Part shown: positions 33,562-43,862 of the stretch, one piece after another
Numbering within the stretch: the first letter of the stretch is position 1
Layout: each line of letters begins with the position of its first letter
Origin: Brachypodium distachyon
Lineage: Eukaryota; Streptophyta; Magnoliopsida; Poales; Poaceae
DNA length: 64,000 nucleotides
Assembly: GCF_000005505.3 (NCBI RefSeq)
Contig: NC_016132.3
Coordinates: forward strand, 6,262,001-6,326,000
Reading direction: 5' to 3'
Position numbers and translations under genes: made by a program
The notes under the pieces: model-generated
Told to the model about the DNA's origin: nothing
What the model saw: only the letters and a program-made list of their open reading frames with translations
Database searches by the model: none

Positions 33562-33795
33562 CATGCAAACTCAACAGCTCTTAGTTTCAGCAGACAACAG
33601 GATTACAGAACCCATTCTCATTCATCCCATCTTATCAGTACTACTACTATTACTAGTCTATGAACACGGCAACAAAATTCTTCGGAACTGTCTAGCATGC
33701 AAATCAACATCTCTTAGTTTCAGCAGACAACAGAAGGACACAACCCATTCTCATTCATCCCATCTTATCAGTACTACTATTACTAGTCTATGAAC
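33562..33795 (+). repeat. Tandem duplication, about 135-bp unit
   Basis: CATGCAAACTCAACAGCTCTTAG... (33562) and CATGCAAATCAACATCTCTTAG... (about 33698) share the GTTTCAGCAGACAACAG and CATCCCATCTTATCAGTACT segments and the ending TAGTCTATGAACAC. A third, partial copy lies left of the solo LTR. After removing 575 bp of LTR and 5 bp of target duplication, the spacing is also about 132 bp. Confidence 0.85.
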
Positions 33796-33930
33796 ACTTC
33801 TATAGAAATCACGTCTGTCACTACACACATTTTCAAATACCGAGGAATCTACCATGACAAAATTGGTAATAACAAGTGATCGATTCATTCACTGACAATC
33901 GAGAGGCTTGGAATGCAGAGCAGGATGGAC

Positions 33931-34585
33931 TTAGGCAACCAACCTAATCGACCTGCTTCTACATCTCAAACGCAGGTCGATTTTCAGTTTCGCCACGGCT
34001 CTCTTCAGCTTTGCTATGGCGGACTTTCCTGAATGCTGCAGCCTTGTGGTGACTGAACGAATCTCCTGGATGAGTGCATCCGTGATGGTTTTGATGGGGT
34101 TCCTGGCATGAGGCGGGGAGCGGTAGAAGACATCGATCCCCCCCCCCCTCCTCAGCATCTTCTCCCAGGTCCAGGTTGATGGAGCGAAGCCTCTGGTAGG
34201 AGGCGTAGAGGTCCGTCAGTGCCTTCCTGGAGATGATGCGCTTCTGCCCCAGCAGTATGTTCTTGAGGGAGCCGATGGTGTTGTGGAAGCAGACGGTGGT
34301 TAGGAAGATGTACTCGAGGACGGCGATGTGGGCGTGCCACATCGTCCATCCGCCACCCGTGAGGCGCCGAAGCATCTCCGGCGCGTGGAGAAGAGGGGCC
34401 ACGCCGCGGAGGTTGATGCTGGACACCGGATCACTGCCTTGGAGGAGGAGGATGTTGCAGTCTGCAAGCGAGTGGATTTCGATTTCTTCGGTGGCCATGG
34501 TGGTGGTGGTGGGTTGTGGTTGTGGAGGAGGAGGAGGAGGAGGAGGAGGAGGAGAGCCGTATTTATAGGTGGCTGGCGGCGACAA
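33931..34585 (-). pseudogene. Unrecognised proline-rich protein, frame broken at a C-run
   Basis: Not recognised. From 34585 the frame starts with MSPPATYKYGS and a run of ten prolines, then MATEEIEIHSLADCNILLLQ, WHAHIAVLEYIFLTTVCFHN, ILLGQKRIISRKALTDLYAS and LRSINLDLGEDAE. At the C-run near 34139-34149 the frame changes. The other frame continues sensibly as IDVFYRSPPHARNPIKTITD...SAIAKLKRAVAKLKIDLRLR and stops at 33931. The codon pattern on both sides suggests one protein of roughly 215-220 residues and a one- or two-base length change in the homopolymer. Either start is possible (first Met, or MATEE at about 34498). The predicted protein is soluble, helical and basic at its end. The hAT terminal repeat lies only 50 bp upstream of the start. 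Confidence 0.5.
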
Positions 34586-34636
34586 CTTTTGGGTTCGGAA
34601 AGAAGCACAGCGCGTGGGGATCGATCCGCGTGACGC

Positions 34637-37245
34637 CAGGGCCGGCCCTGGGGGGAGGGGGGCAGGGGTGGCAGCCGCCCAGGGCCCCCAAAGTCCATGG
34701 GCCCCACCCCAGGAGCGGTTCTGCAGGAGCAGGCAGTCGGGACTCGGGAGTCGGAACGAGAAAAAAAGAAAAAGGCCTTCCGGCCAGCCCAGTTCAAAGA
34801 GTTAGCAGCCCAGCGAGTGGGAGAGGCAGGAGAGATCGAGCGATCAGCGATGCAAGTCCACCCCGAGGTGCCGCACGACGCCCGGACGTAGATTGGACTG
34901 GAGAACAGAAAAGGAGAAGAAAAAGGAAAGAAAGAGGAGAAACGAATCAATCAACGATAGGCCTCGTCTGCGCGCAGATTGAAACTTTGCCAGATTGAGA
35001 TTTGAGGAGAAAAAGGAAAGACAGGGGAGAAAGTTTCCATCACCTGGCGAGTCGCCGCCTCGCCGGGAGCCCAGCCTGCCGAACTACTGCCGGAGACACG
35101 CACGGATGCACCTAGGGGCAGCGAAATTGCAGTCTGCAGTGCAGCCGGCGAATTGCGAATTGATCAATTCAAGGTTGTTGCATTACTTAATTACTGTTGA
35201 ATCAATCAATCTCTAGGAATAGCTTCAGCTCATCACATGATGCAAACTGCAAAATTGTCACCGATCAGAATTGCCCTGAACACTTGTTGTATTTTTTTTC
35301 AGCATTGTGTTATCATGTCGTCCAGGAACAGGAAGTATCCCTCTGGTAACGAGAAGAGGAAAAGGGCAAAACGTGTGGATGAATTGGTACAATCATAGAA
35401 AGGAGACATTCCCAAATTTTTGAAGAGTACTTCTGGTGCTTCGACTTCGATAAACCCAAATAATGAGTTGGCGATTGTTACTGTGGCGGGAGAGCAACCA
35501 ACTGGTGGGAATTTTGAATCACATCAGCAAGAAGAAAATATCGACAACAACATCGGCGATAATAATGTAAGTGACTCTGAGAATGTTGATAATTCATCGG
35601 ATGCACATACACAGTCTGCTAGTATTGATGAACAGCCAGTTTATACTTCTGATATTTATGATCCAAGAAATTGGGATAATCTTGATAATAAAGCAAGAGA
35701 CACCTTAGTTGAGAAAGGACCTATGAGAGAGGAAAAAATGGAATACCCTCTGGATGATGCATCGAGACATTTTTCATCTGCTCATTATAGGAAATTAAGC
35801 AATGGAGAGGAACATGATAGAAAATGGCTAGTTTACTCAAAGGATGTCAACAGAGTATTTTGTTTCTGCTGTAAGATCTTCAAGTCTAGTACTACCAGGA
35901 GCCAGAGTTCTTTAGTACATGATGGATTTAGCCATTGGAGACATATTAGTGAGAAGCTTAGAGAACATGAACAAAGCATCGAGCATGTTAGTAACATGAA
36001 CAAGTGGAATGAACTAAGGGTTAGGCTTCAGAAACAAGAGACTATTGACAAAAAATTGCAGCAACAAATCACAAAGGAGAAAGAACGGCTGAGGCAAGTT
36101 TTATTAAGAATAATAGCCATTGTGAAATTTCTTGGTAAACGCAACTTGGTTTTCCGAGGAAACAGTGAGCAGCTTTACAAGGATGATAATGGTAATTTCT
36201 TAGCTTGTATTGAGATGGTCGCTGAATTTGACTTGGTAATGCAAGACCACCTTATGCGTATTCGGAACAAAGAAATTCATTATCATTATCTCAGTCATAA
36301 AATTTAGAATGAGCTGATATCTCTTTTGGCTTCTGACATCACGCATTCTATCATAAAGGTTGTTAAAGAGGCTAAATACTTCTCTATTATCCTAGATTGT
36401 ACCCCTGATGTCAGTCATCAGTCATCAAGAACAAATGACTTTTTTAGTTCGATGCGTTAATTTGTCTGATGGTCAGATAAAAATTGAGGAGTACTTTTTG
36501 GGGTTCTTGAAGTTGGATGACACTTCTGGCTTGGGGATTTTTAAAGTATTGCTTGAATCTGTGAAATCCTTTGGCCTAGACATTAAAGATCTAAGGGGTC
36601 AAGGCTATGACAATGGTTCTAATATGAAAGGAAAATACAAAGGGGTACAATCTAGGTTACTTGATATGAATCGAAGAGCATTGTATATGCCATGTGCTTT
36701 CCATAGTCTCAATCTCACTCTTTGTGACATGGCAAAATCATGTGAGAAAGCTGTTTCGTTTTTTGGAATTGTTCAACGATATATATGTATTATTTGATGG
36801 TTCTACAAAAAGGTGGAATGTCTTGCTTAAACATGTTCCTAGTTTAGCTTTGAAATCCTTATCCAATACTCGTTGGGAGAATCGAATAAAAAATGTTATA
36901 GCAATAAGATATCAAGCTACTGAGTTAAGGTCAGCTTTATTTGAGTTACGTCATGCTTCTGTTGAACCGAAGGATAAATTTTTATTTGATGCCCTTGGCC
37001 GCTTTGAGTTTCTGTTGGTATCATAATCTGGCATGATATCTATTTGCTGTAAATAAAGTTAGCAAGATGTTGCAATCTTCAACCATGTGCATTGACTCTG
37101 CTTTGAAGCAAATAGAAGGTATTACAGAATATTTTGAGAATTGAGAAGTATAGAAATGAGGGGTTTTCTTCTAATTTGATCATCGCCAAAGGTATTGCAA
37201 CAGAAATGGGTGTAGAGCCATTATTCCAAGTAAAACGTTGCGCCC
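34637..37245 (+). mobile_element. hAT element, 3' end missing
   Basis: The left terminus at 34637 reads CAGGGCCGGCCCTGGGGGG, a typical hAT inverted end in plants. An 8-bp target copy would be CGTGACGC (34629-34636). A leader of about 680 bp precedes the transposase. No matching right end was found before the similarity to transposase stops near 37245, so the element is truncated. Confidence 0.7.
35316..37245 (+). pseudogene. ZMYM1-like hAT transposase (TTF-type finger, DUF4371)
   Basis: Begins MSSRNRKYPSGNEKRKRAKR at 35316, with an in-frame stop at 35396, then reads on from 35420. Next come a TTF-type zinc finger region ([17 protein letters not shown]...[16 protein letters not shown]) and [23 protein letters not shown]4371 follows ([17 protein letters not shown] and, after breaks, [43 protein letters not shown]). 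The last part is [13 protein letters not shown] and STKRWNVLLKHV...LSNTRWENRI. A stop at 36305, a 7-bp tandem duplication (CAGTCAT twice, 36412-36425) and further frame changes near 36760 and 37024 inactivate it. The C-terminal hAT dimerisation region is absent. Confidence 0.87.
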
Positions 37246-39540
37246 TGCAGTCATTGCCATACTGTCAAATGATGCACCATCTTATGTTTTATTATTTACC
37301 TTTCAAATAAGAGATGTTCACTTCAATGTTGCAGAACTTATCTCTTGTGACTTAAATTTGCATTGGTTCCTCTTGTAACTTAAGTTATGGCAACTGTCTA
37401 TTGTAACATTCCATTGTTGCGACACTTTGCAGTACTTGAGAGTATTAATTATTTGTTCTTTTTACCGGCTGCATAATTGTGCCTCCTGAGTGACGAGCCC
37501 AGTTTCCAGCTCATTCAAGCTGCTATAGGTTGCAGGCTGCGCGCACAATTGTTGCTTAAACCTGAATTTAAACTTTGTATTTTACCACTGTGTGAACTCT
37601 TCGTGTGTTAAATTGTGGGCAAGTCTGCTTGCAGCCTGTTGCAAGTGGCCTGCAGGCGTGTACAAGTTTGCTTCAGCGTAGCTAGGTCCAGAGAATTGAC
37701 AGCATGTGTTCCTATGTCGGTTCAGAATGACCGAGAGACATGGGTCTGACAATCGGAGGAACGAGATGGCTCTCGCGAATGGTTAGGCGACCAGGGTTTC
37801 CGGCTGCCGCCGCTCCGGCGCCGCGCGTCCACCCTCCCCCTCTGCCGGCTCGTCTCCTGTTGAAATCTCAGGTTTCTAAAACTCAAATTACATATTTCTA
37901 ACATCATATATCACAAAAATAATACAAAATCTTTTATTACAAACAAATATTTCAAAAATTACAAAGAAGTCTTTTTAATTTTACATTTCAGCCCTTGGAC
38001 TTTTCTTAGCAGCTAAGAAACCTCTAGGTGGGCCCATTTGCATGTGTTCCATTTGTCACTTGCTGCTTGCCATTTGGCTCCCTTCCAGCAAGATGAGAAG
38101 CACATGGTAGCCATGCACCTAGGTGACTAACATTTGTCATTCACCACTGTAACAAGAAAAATACTATAAATACCACATTTTCTTTTACTGTGGTTTCTTT
38201 CCACCGACCACCAAGTAACTTTCCACCTCCACTTGAGTTTTCCACCTCCTCTTGCTGCACTGCACGAAATTGACAGGTATAAACACTATTATTGTTTTGC
38301 TTGTTCTTGATTATCTTGCTTGCATGAGATGCAATAGAGTAAGTATAGTTAGCACTTTAAAAATCTAAGACAAAGACTTTGATCTCTGGTTGTATATGTG
38401 TTTTCACCTTGCTAATGTTTAGGAGAAAATAATACCCTTACACTGCTACTGTTAGAATTAGATCACATCACCACTTCGCTAGTTTAATCACTATTTTGAC
38501 TCCCCCCACACACAAACCACTCAATCGTTTGCACATGCGCAACACTAGAAAATTTTGTCACATGGCAGTACATTATTAGGATATATTTGATCCTAATTTA
38601 TCAGCATCTTTTTGTTCTCATGCACACAATTAACTTAAATCCCTGCATATTAACAAGAATCATCTTTCTCTAAAATGAACAGAACATAGTAAGCTCAAGT
38701 AAATCAAGAAACACTCACACATCAATTCCTTAGTTGACCATCTAACACTAAAAAGCAACCATGAACATTAGAAGTTGCTGCCAAGGAGAGAAAGGACTTA
38801 ACTTCGCTGTTAAGGGTACTTAGCATTAGGACGTGCACCGCGGACCGCCAGTTCCAACGCCGGCAAGCTGGGAAGGAGTAGGAGTGACCCCAGCCTCGCT
38901 GTCGCTGGCGACGGCCGTGGCACCCGAGCTGTGCCGTGAAGCCATGGCAGTCCTCGTCGATGTAGTTGTGCATGCTGCTAGAGAACTCGTAGGAAGAAGC
39001 GCCGTGGTTGCCGGAGACGATGAAGTAGGCCTCGCCGGACCCGAGGGAGATAGAGGCGGCCATGGTAGCCCAAGAACTAGGGTTACATTTTCAGGGTGAG
39101 TTAGTGGCGTTTTGTGGAAATAAATTTGGGGATCTAGGAGAGGAAGGAGAGAGGAACCCGGAGCCGGGCTCAGCACGGCCGGGCATGGCCGGAGCAAGGA
39201 GATCGAGTGGGGTGGCTGGGGGTGGCGTGATGTGCTCGGTCATGAGAGAAAGGCAGAGGGAGATAAAAAAAAAGAGGAAGAGAAAGAGTTGTCCCATGCG
39301 CGATAAAAGGAAAGGGCAAGACGCGGCTCGCTATTCTTTTCTCTAGCCGCTGGGCTTGCTTAGGCAGAGAGAGTAACTTTTGTTCTTTTCACTTGTTCCT
39401 TGCGGCACGTGGGCAGGACACCAGCACACACACATGGTTGTTTTTTCTTTCTTTCGTTTGCACTCTGGAGCACAGTAGCACACACAAGCACACACGCCAG
39501 CACATACACACATACATGTGTATTTACTTTGTCTGTACAC
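37246..39540. other. Unexplained region with one possible short minus-strand ORF
   Basis: 37500-37900 has a GC-rich stretch ending CTCCTGTTGAAATCTCAGG. 37870-38280 is AT-rich with a TATA box (CTATAAATACC near 38163) and looks like an LTR or gene promoter, but no second border was found. On the minus strand 39063-38722 is a 113-codon frame starting MAASISLGSGEAYFIVSGNH in GC-rich DNA. It has gene-like codon use at first and no domain I recognise. 39460-39520 is a CACACA-rich simple repeat. Confidence 0.35.
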
Positions 39541-41390
39541 CAGAGACTAGGTGTAGTTAGTCTAGAAAATTCATAATGCATGTTTGTCTTGTATTGTCAT
39601 ATTTTAATTATTAGAAATATAATTAGTGAATTTTAAGTATATTTATGAATTAAATATTAGGAGTTGACTCCAGACAAGTAGGACATCCGGATGGTGTTTC
39701 CGAGTTGACCGGAGCGGTACCAGGCAAGTCGCATCCTTTGAACATTTCTTTGAAAATGTTTTTATGAAATTTGTCGGATTTCAAAATTCTTGCACGTCAC
39801 TCAACAATAAGTTTTATAAATATTAAGAATATTTATGTGGATCGTGAAGATCCATTAGTTTGGTCAGTACTAAATTTGCCGGCCCGGACAGGGTTACGGC
39901 TAGAGTATATTCGGCGGGTAGGGAGCTCAGGTAGTAGAGCAACCCAGAGGGTTGATGGAAAGTCAGGGCTCTCCTACATAGGAATATCATATAAGGACAA
40001 ACCAACTGGCGCTTACTTCAAAAGCGGCGCAGACCGTACTGACCATAGACCTGGAATGGGACAGGCTGAGCCGAACCACGCCAAGTAGCTGCCTCTGCCT
40101 GGGTGAGAAGGTGACTGTATCCGGGTAGGTGCAGACACCCTAGGGCGGGACCTACCGGTCAGGGGTCTCGACCCGCGGGCCTACGTAAGGCAAGGCGGCA
40201 AAGCAGAGGTAGTGTACGGGCTGGTTTTGGTTTAGGTTCCTTGGTCTAGTCGTGTGCAGATGATTAGTGCACCGACGAGGATTGACCAAGTGATGCTATG
40301 GGCAAAGCAGTACACCTCTGATCAGATTTAAATGTGATATCACTCCTAGCTTCCGAGTTTGGAAGTGCGTCATGTGGGTTTTCCTCTAACACAGGATGTA
40401 AGATCCCACGTCAATCTGCCGCCAGTAGATTTTTTTTAAAATAAAATATGGTTTTCAACAAAATACTAAAAGAAATAACTTATTTTCGGATATAATTATT
40501 TTTTTTGGCCCGACGGCTTGATGGTCGTCAAGGTTAACTCATGCATAATGATTTCCGGCGACTTGCGGAGTACGTATTTTCATACGTACTCAGCCTTGTT
40601 TCATATGTTGTTTTCAGAACCAATGATCATGGTGAGCCCCGACGAGGTAGAGGCCGGTACTTATGATGAGTCCAGTCCTTATTATGAATATGCTGAAGTG
40701 GAGTATGAGTATGAGAATGCCGCTGGCGAAGATGATGTTGTGTAGACCTCCAGGAGGGTAGTTCAAGATGGCCTAATAATGTCTAGATTAGAGGCACCTC
40801 TTGCCGTAGTGAGACTTGGAGACACTTTGAGTGTCCTTGTAATAAGACACCGTTTGCGAACGGTGAAGGTTTGTATTGTACATGCTACTGTTTTCCTCAA
40901 GTTGATCTTGGCGCAACTCTGTACGTGGCGATTCTTCCGTTACGCTGACGTTGTCAGAGGTAACGGGGCGTCACATCTCCCTCCCGCCAAGTGCGCCTGG
41001 CGGCTTGCTCCTCCGCACACCTGCCGACAGATCGACTCAACCGCCGCCGCTGGAGATCCGGCAACGGATCAGAGAGGAGATGCGGCAGCAGCACCGGGGA
41101 GGCGGCAGGGGACGCGGGAGTTCGGGATGACGACAATCTCGAAATCATCCTCGGTCTCGATCAGCTCGATGCGGTTTCCATGGATCGAGTGACGTTTCAA
41201 AGGGTCTTCTTTCGATTCTTCAGATCTGTTGGTGGGTGGTGCCGTCTTCTTGATTTCCTTGGGTTTCATGGTTGATCTCGAAGGGAGTCAAGGTGGCTGT
41301 ACCTGCTCTTTCTCCTGTGTTCTCTGAATTTCATGTCACTGCTCTTAGTTTAGTCTATGTTTGTGCAAAAGTGACGAGGCTTGATCGTCT
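39541..41390. other. Probable non-autonomous retrotransposon-like sequence
   Basis: 39540-40980 has the style of large non-autonomous retroelement interiors: long, low coding content, CCGGCCCGGACAGGG, tRNA-like GAGCTCAGGTAGTAGAGC at 39920. A short acidic frame (40518-40745) ends with Glu/Tyr repeats (YYEYAEVEYEYE). No LTR pair or primer site could be delimited. 40980-41280 is GC-rich then AT-rich, with no domain in any frame. Confidence 0.3.
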
Positions 41391-41641
41391 TTTATTTCTT
41401 TCCTAAATGCTTCAAAGTGCTTATGCACTTTCCACCGTGGTCGGGCGTACACGCTGCAGAGCCGTCCGATGGGTTGCGGTCGGCTCCGACCGTGTGATCG
41501 TTTCTGTACCAGAGCACTGTTTTTCGGACAGGTTTAGACGCACGTTTCAGAGTGGGGCCCAACTGCTCCTCTTCCTCCTCATTTTCCCCCACCCGTTTAT
41601 TCCCCTCTTTCTCCTCCGCGCAGGCGCTTCCGGGCAGCTTG

Positions 41642-43360
41642 ATGTCCAGAGAATCACCGCCACTGGTGCACGGCACTCTTATGAACGACACACAAGTGAG
41701 TGTGATGGTGGACTCTGTCGTCGGGGAGCATCGTGATTATGCTATCCCGCTACCTCCGGAGGAAGGCGTGGACATCCTAGGTGGTTGTCCAAACTACCGC
41801 AAAATGTGGCCTAGGACCTTGGTATCTCTCTACAACCAGCGCCGGCCCTCTTTGACTCCATCTCCCTCCGCCCACAAAGGTACTCCTCAATCGCCGCTCG
41901 GCCTTTCCCCTAGGATATTGCCTCCTGTCGATGCCGGCGGAGATGAAGAGCGGGCATGGTCGTTGCCTCCACAGCTAAAAGATAGCCAAACCACAGTGTC
42001 GTCACAGGCTGGTAGCATCCCTCCTACCTTCTCTCTCTTGGGCACCGCTGAGTCCATGGGTGGCCGCAATATTGATGACAAGTACAAGGCACAGGAGCAA
42101 AAAGATTTGGACGATAGGAGGAAACATAAAAATAGGGGGCGCGGCGGCAAGACCAGCAAGGACTCCTTGAAGGTCGAGGAAGATGAACTGTACCATGTGC
42201 CTGACATAACTGGACGGTGGGAAGGCAATAGACCTGACGTTCTCATAAGAACCCCCGTCAAGGCCAGAGATTGGACGACGGATCCTATTTCGTGGCTAGG
42301 GAGGCCGACCGGGTGCTTATTTTCTATCCCGGAAGACCGATGGTCACCGAAGAATGCCTGCGTGGCCTGTCAAGAGAGATGCAAGAGCTTCATCATTTCT
42401 ACATGCAAGCATCAGCTAGTTCTGAACAGCATGCCCAACAAATCAATGTTCGAATCCCAAAAGACTATTGCTTATTTAACATATCAAATGGGAGCATTCA
42501 GGAACGTGATATAACCATTGGTGTGGAGTTCAACGAATCGTTCCATCTCTTCAACCGCCAAAAGCTTGATGTCAACCTGTTAAGGGTATGGTCTGCCTAC
42601 CAAATAAGAGAAATGCGGCGATTGGGGACAAAAAAGTAGCCATACTAGACCCTACGGTGTTCAACTACAATGACATCGGTCTAGAGCCAGAAAAGGAGCA
42701 ATCAAGAGGTCTCACGGTGAACTACTTGCAGGATTGTCTGAATAAACACGCTGACTGTGACTTTATCCTCTTCTTCCTTAATTTGGAGTAAGTTGAATTT
42801 TATACATGCCACCGTTTGTTTTTTCTAATTCAGTCTTTCTTATACACCCTTAGTTGCTAAACTTTGTTTCTTTTGAAAACAGAGACTATTGGGTGACACT
42901 ACTCATGTGTTTGTCTTGGTCCTCGGTATACTATTTCGATTCACTACTACCCCCGAAGGGTGCTCGAGGTCGCTACTGGAAACCAATCAGAACACTCATT
43001 AACACTGCTTGGAGGTTAGCGAGCACGCAAAAACTAGCTGGCAAAGGCTATCGCATCGAGTCTAACCACAATCACAGGTTCCCTTGCAATCAACAGCCGC
43101 CCCGCACTGTATACTGCGGATACTACTGCTGTCACATCCTTATGGAGAATGCCAGCCTCTTCAAACCTGAGTGAAAAGGGTCAGTCACGGCTGTGGAAGA
43201 GTACTGGCGGCCCCGAATGGATAAGGCACACAGATCTAAATGGCTCGTGTATAACATTCTGAGGGAGATCGCCCATTTCATCAACAAGGAGATCATCAAG
43301 CCGAGTGGGGACTCCTTCGAATGCGTGGAACCCGTGGTTACTAGGGTTCACCCAAAATAA
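41642..43360 (+). pseudogene. Ulp1-like (C48) protease gene of a CACTA transposon
   Basis: Start chosen at 41642 (MSRESPPLVHGT). The frame runs to about 42270 with a Lys/Arg-rich middle (RRKHKNRGRGGKTSKD), then shifts to the frame 42271-42639 (FYPGRPMVTEECLRGL, MQELHHFYMQAS). A second shift falls at the A6 run near 42632 and leads to VAILDPTVFNYNDIG. A GT-AG intron (42788-42882) is kept. The last exon has the peptidase core: DYWVTLLM, SVYYFDSL, NQQPPRT and YCGYYCCH. The catalytic Asp, Gln and Cys are visible, but the His-Trp pair of the family reads Tyr-Trp. A stop at 43172 interrupts the frame, which otherwise continues to TAA at 43358-43360. Such Ulp1-like genes commonly ride in plant CACTA and related elements. 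This copy is inactive. Confidence 0.75.
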
Positions 43361-43619
43361 TAGCTTCAAACTTGACTTTGCTAAGAAATTCTTAAACTTT
43401 GTAATTAATGTTGTGAAGTGAACTTTGCATGAGATATATTTGTATGCTTTGAATAATGTGGCTGTGGTTTTTATTCAAAATATATGTGTTGTTTATACGC
43501 TGTGTATTTCTGTTCATATACTGTGCATTTCTGTTCATATGCTATGTATTTCTGTTCATATATGGGCTGTATATTATGTGTTCTGGAAATAATTTAATTA
43601 TTTTTTTAATTAGTGAAAA

Positions 43620-43862
43620 CGTATCAGTGTAGGTCGCGTGACCGACACTGATAGACCACAGTGACCGATAGTGATGATACCTATAATCAGTGAAGGACGC
43701 AGAAACGGGACCGACGCTGATGATGGGCATCATCACTAACGGGTGGGCCGCCGCCACTGATGATGGCGAGCGACCGTTAGTCGCATCATCACTGGCAGGA
43801 AGTTAGTGGCGGGCGTTAGTGATGCACTTTTTCGACCATTACTGATGACCGTTTCTGTAGTA
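43620..43862 (+). mobile_element. CACTA right end with subterminal repeats
   Basis: Dense short repeats in both directions, such as ACTGATGATG, CATCATCAC, GACCGACACTGAT and GTGACCGATAGTGATGAT. They end in GACCGTTTCTGTAGT at 43848-43862. Reversed, this reads ACTACAGAAACGGTC, close to the CACTACAGAAA termini of CACTA transposons, with the outer C changed. It suits the Ulp1-like gene on its left. The left terminus was not found. Confidence 0.7.

Noticed and set aside
39920..39990. tRNA-like GAGCTCAGGTAGTAGAGC stretch
   Set aside because: Only a D-arm-like phrase; no acceptor, anticodon or T arm could be folded around it.
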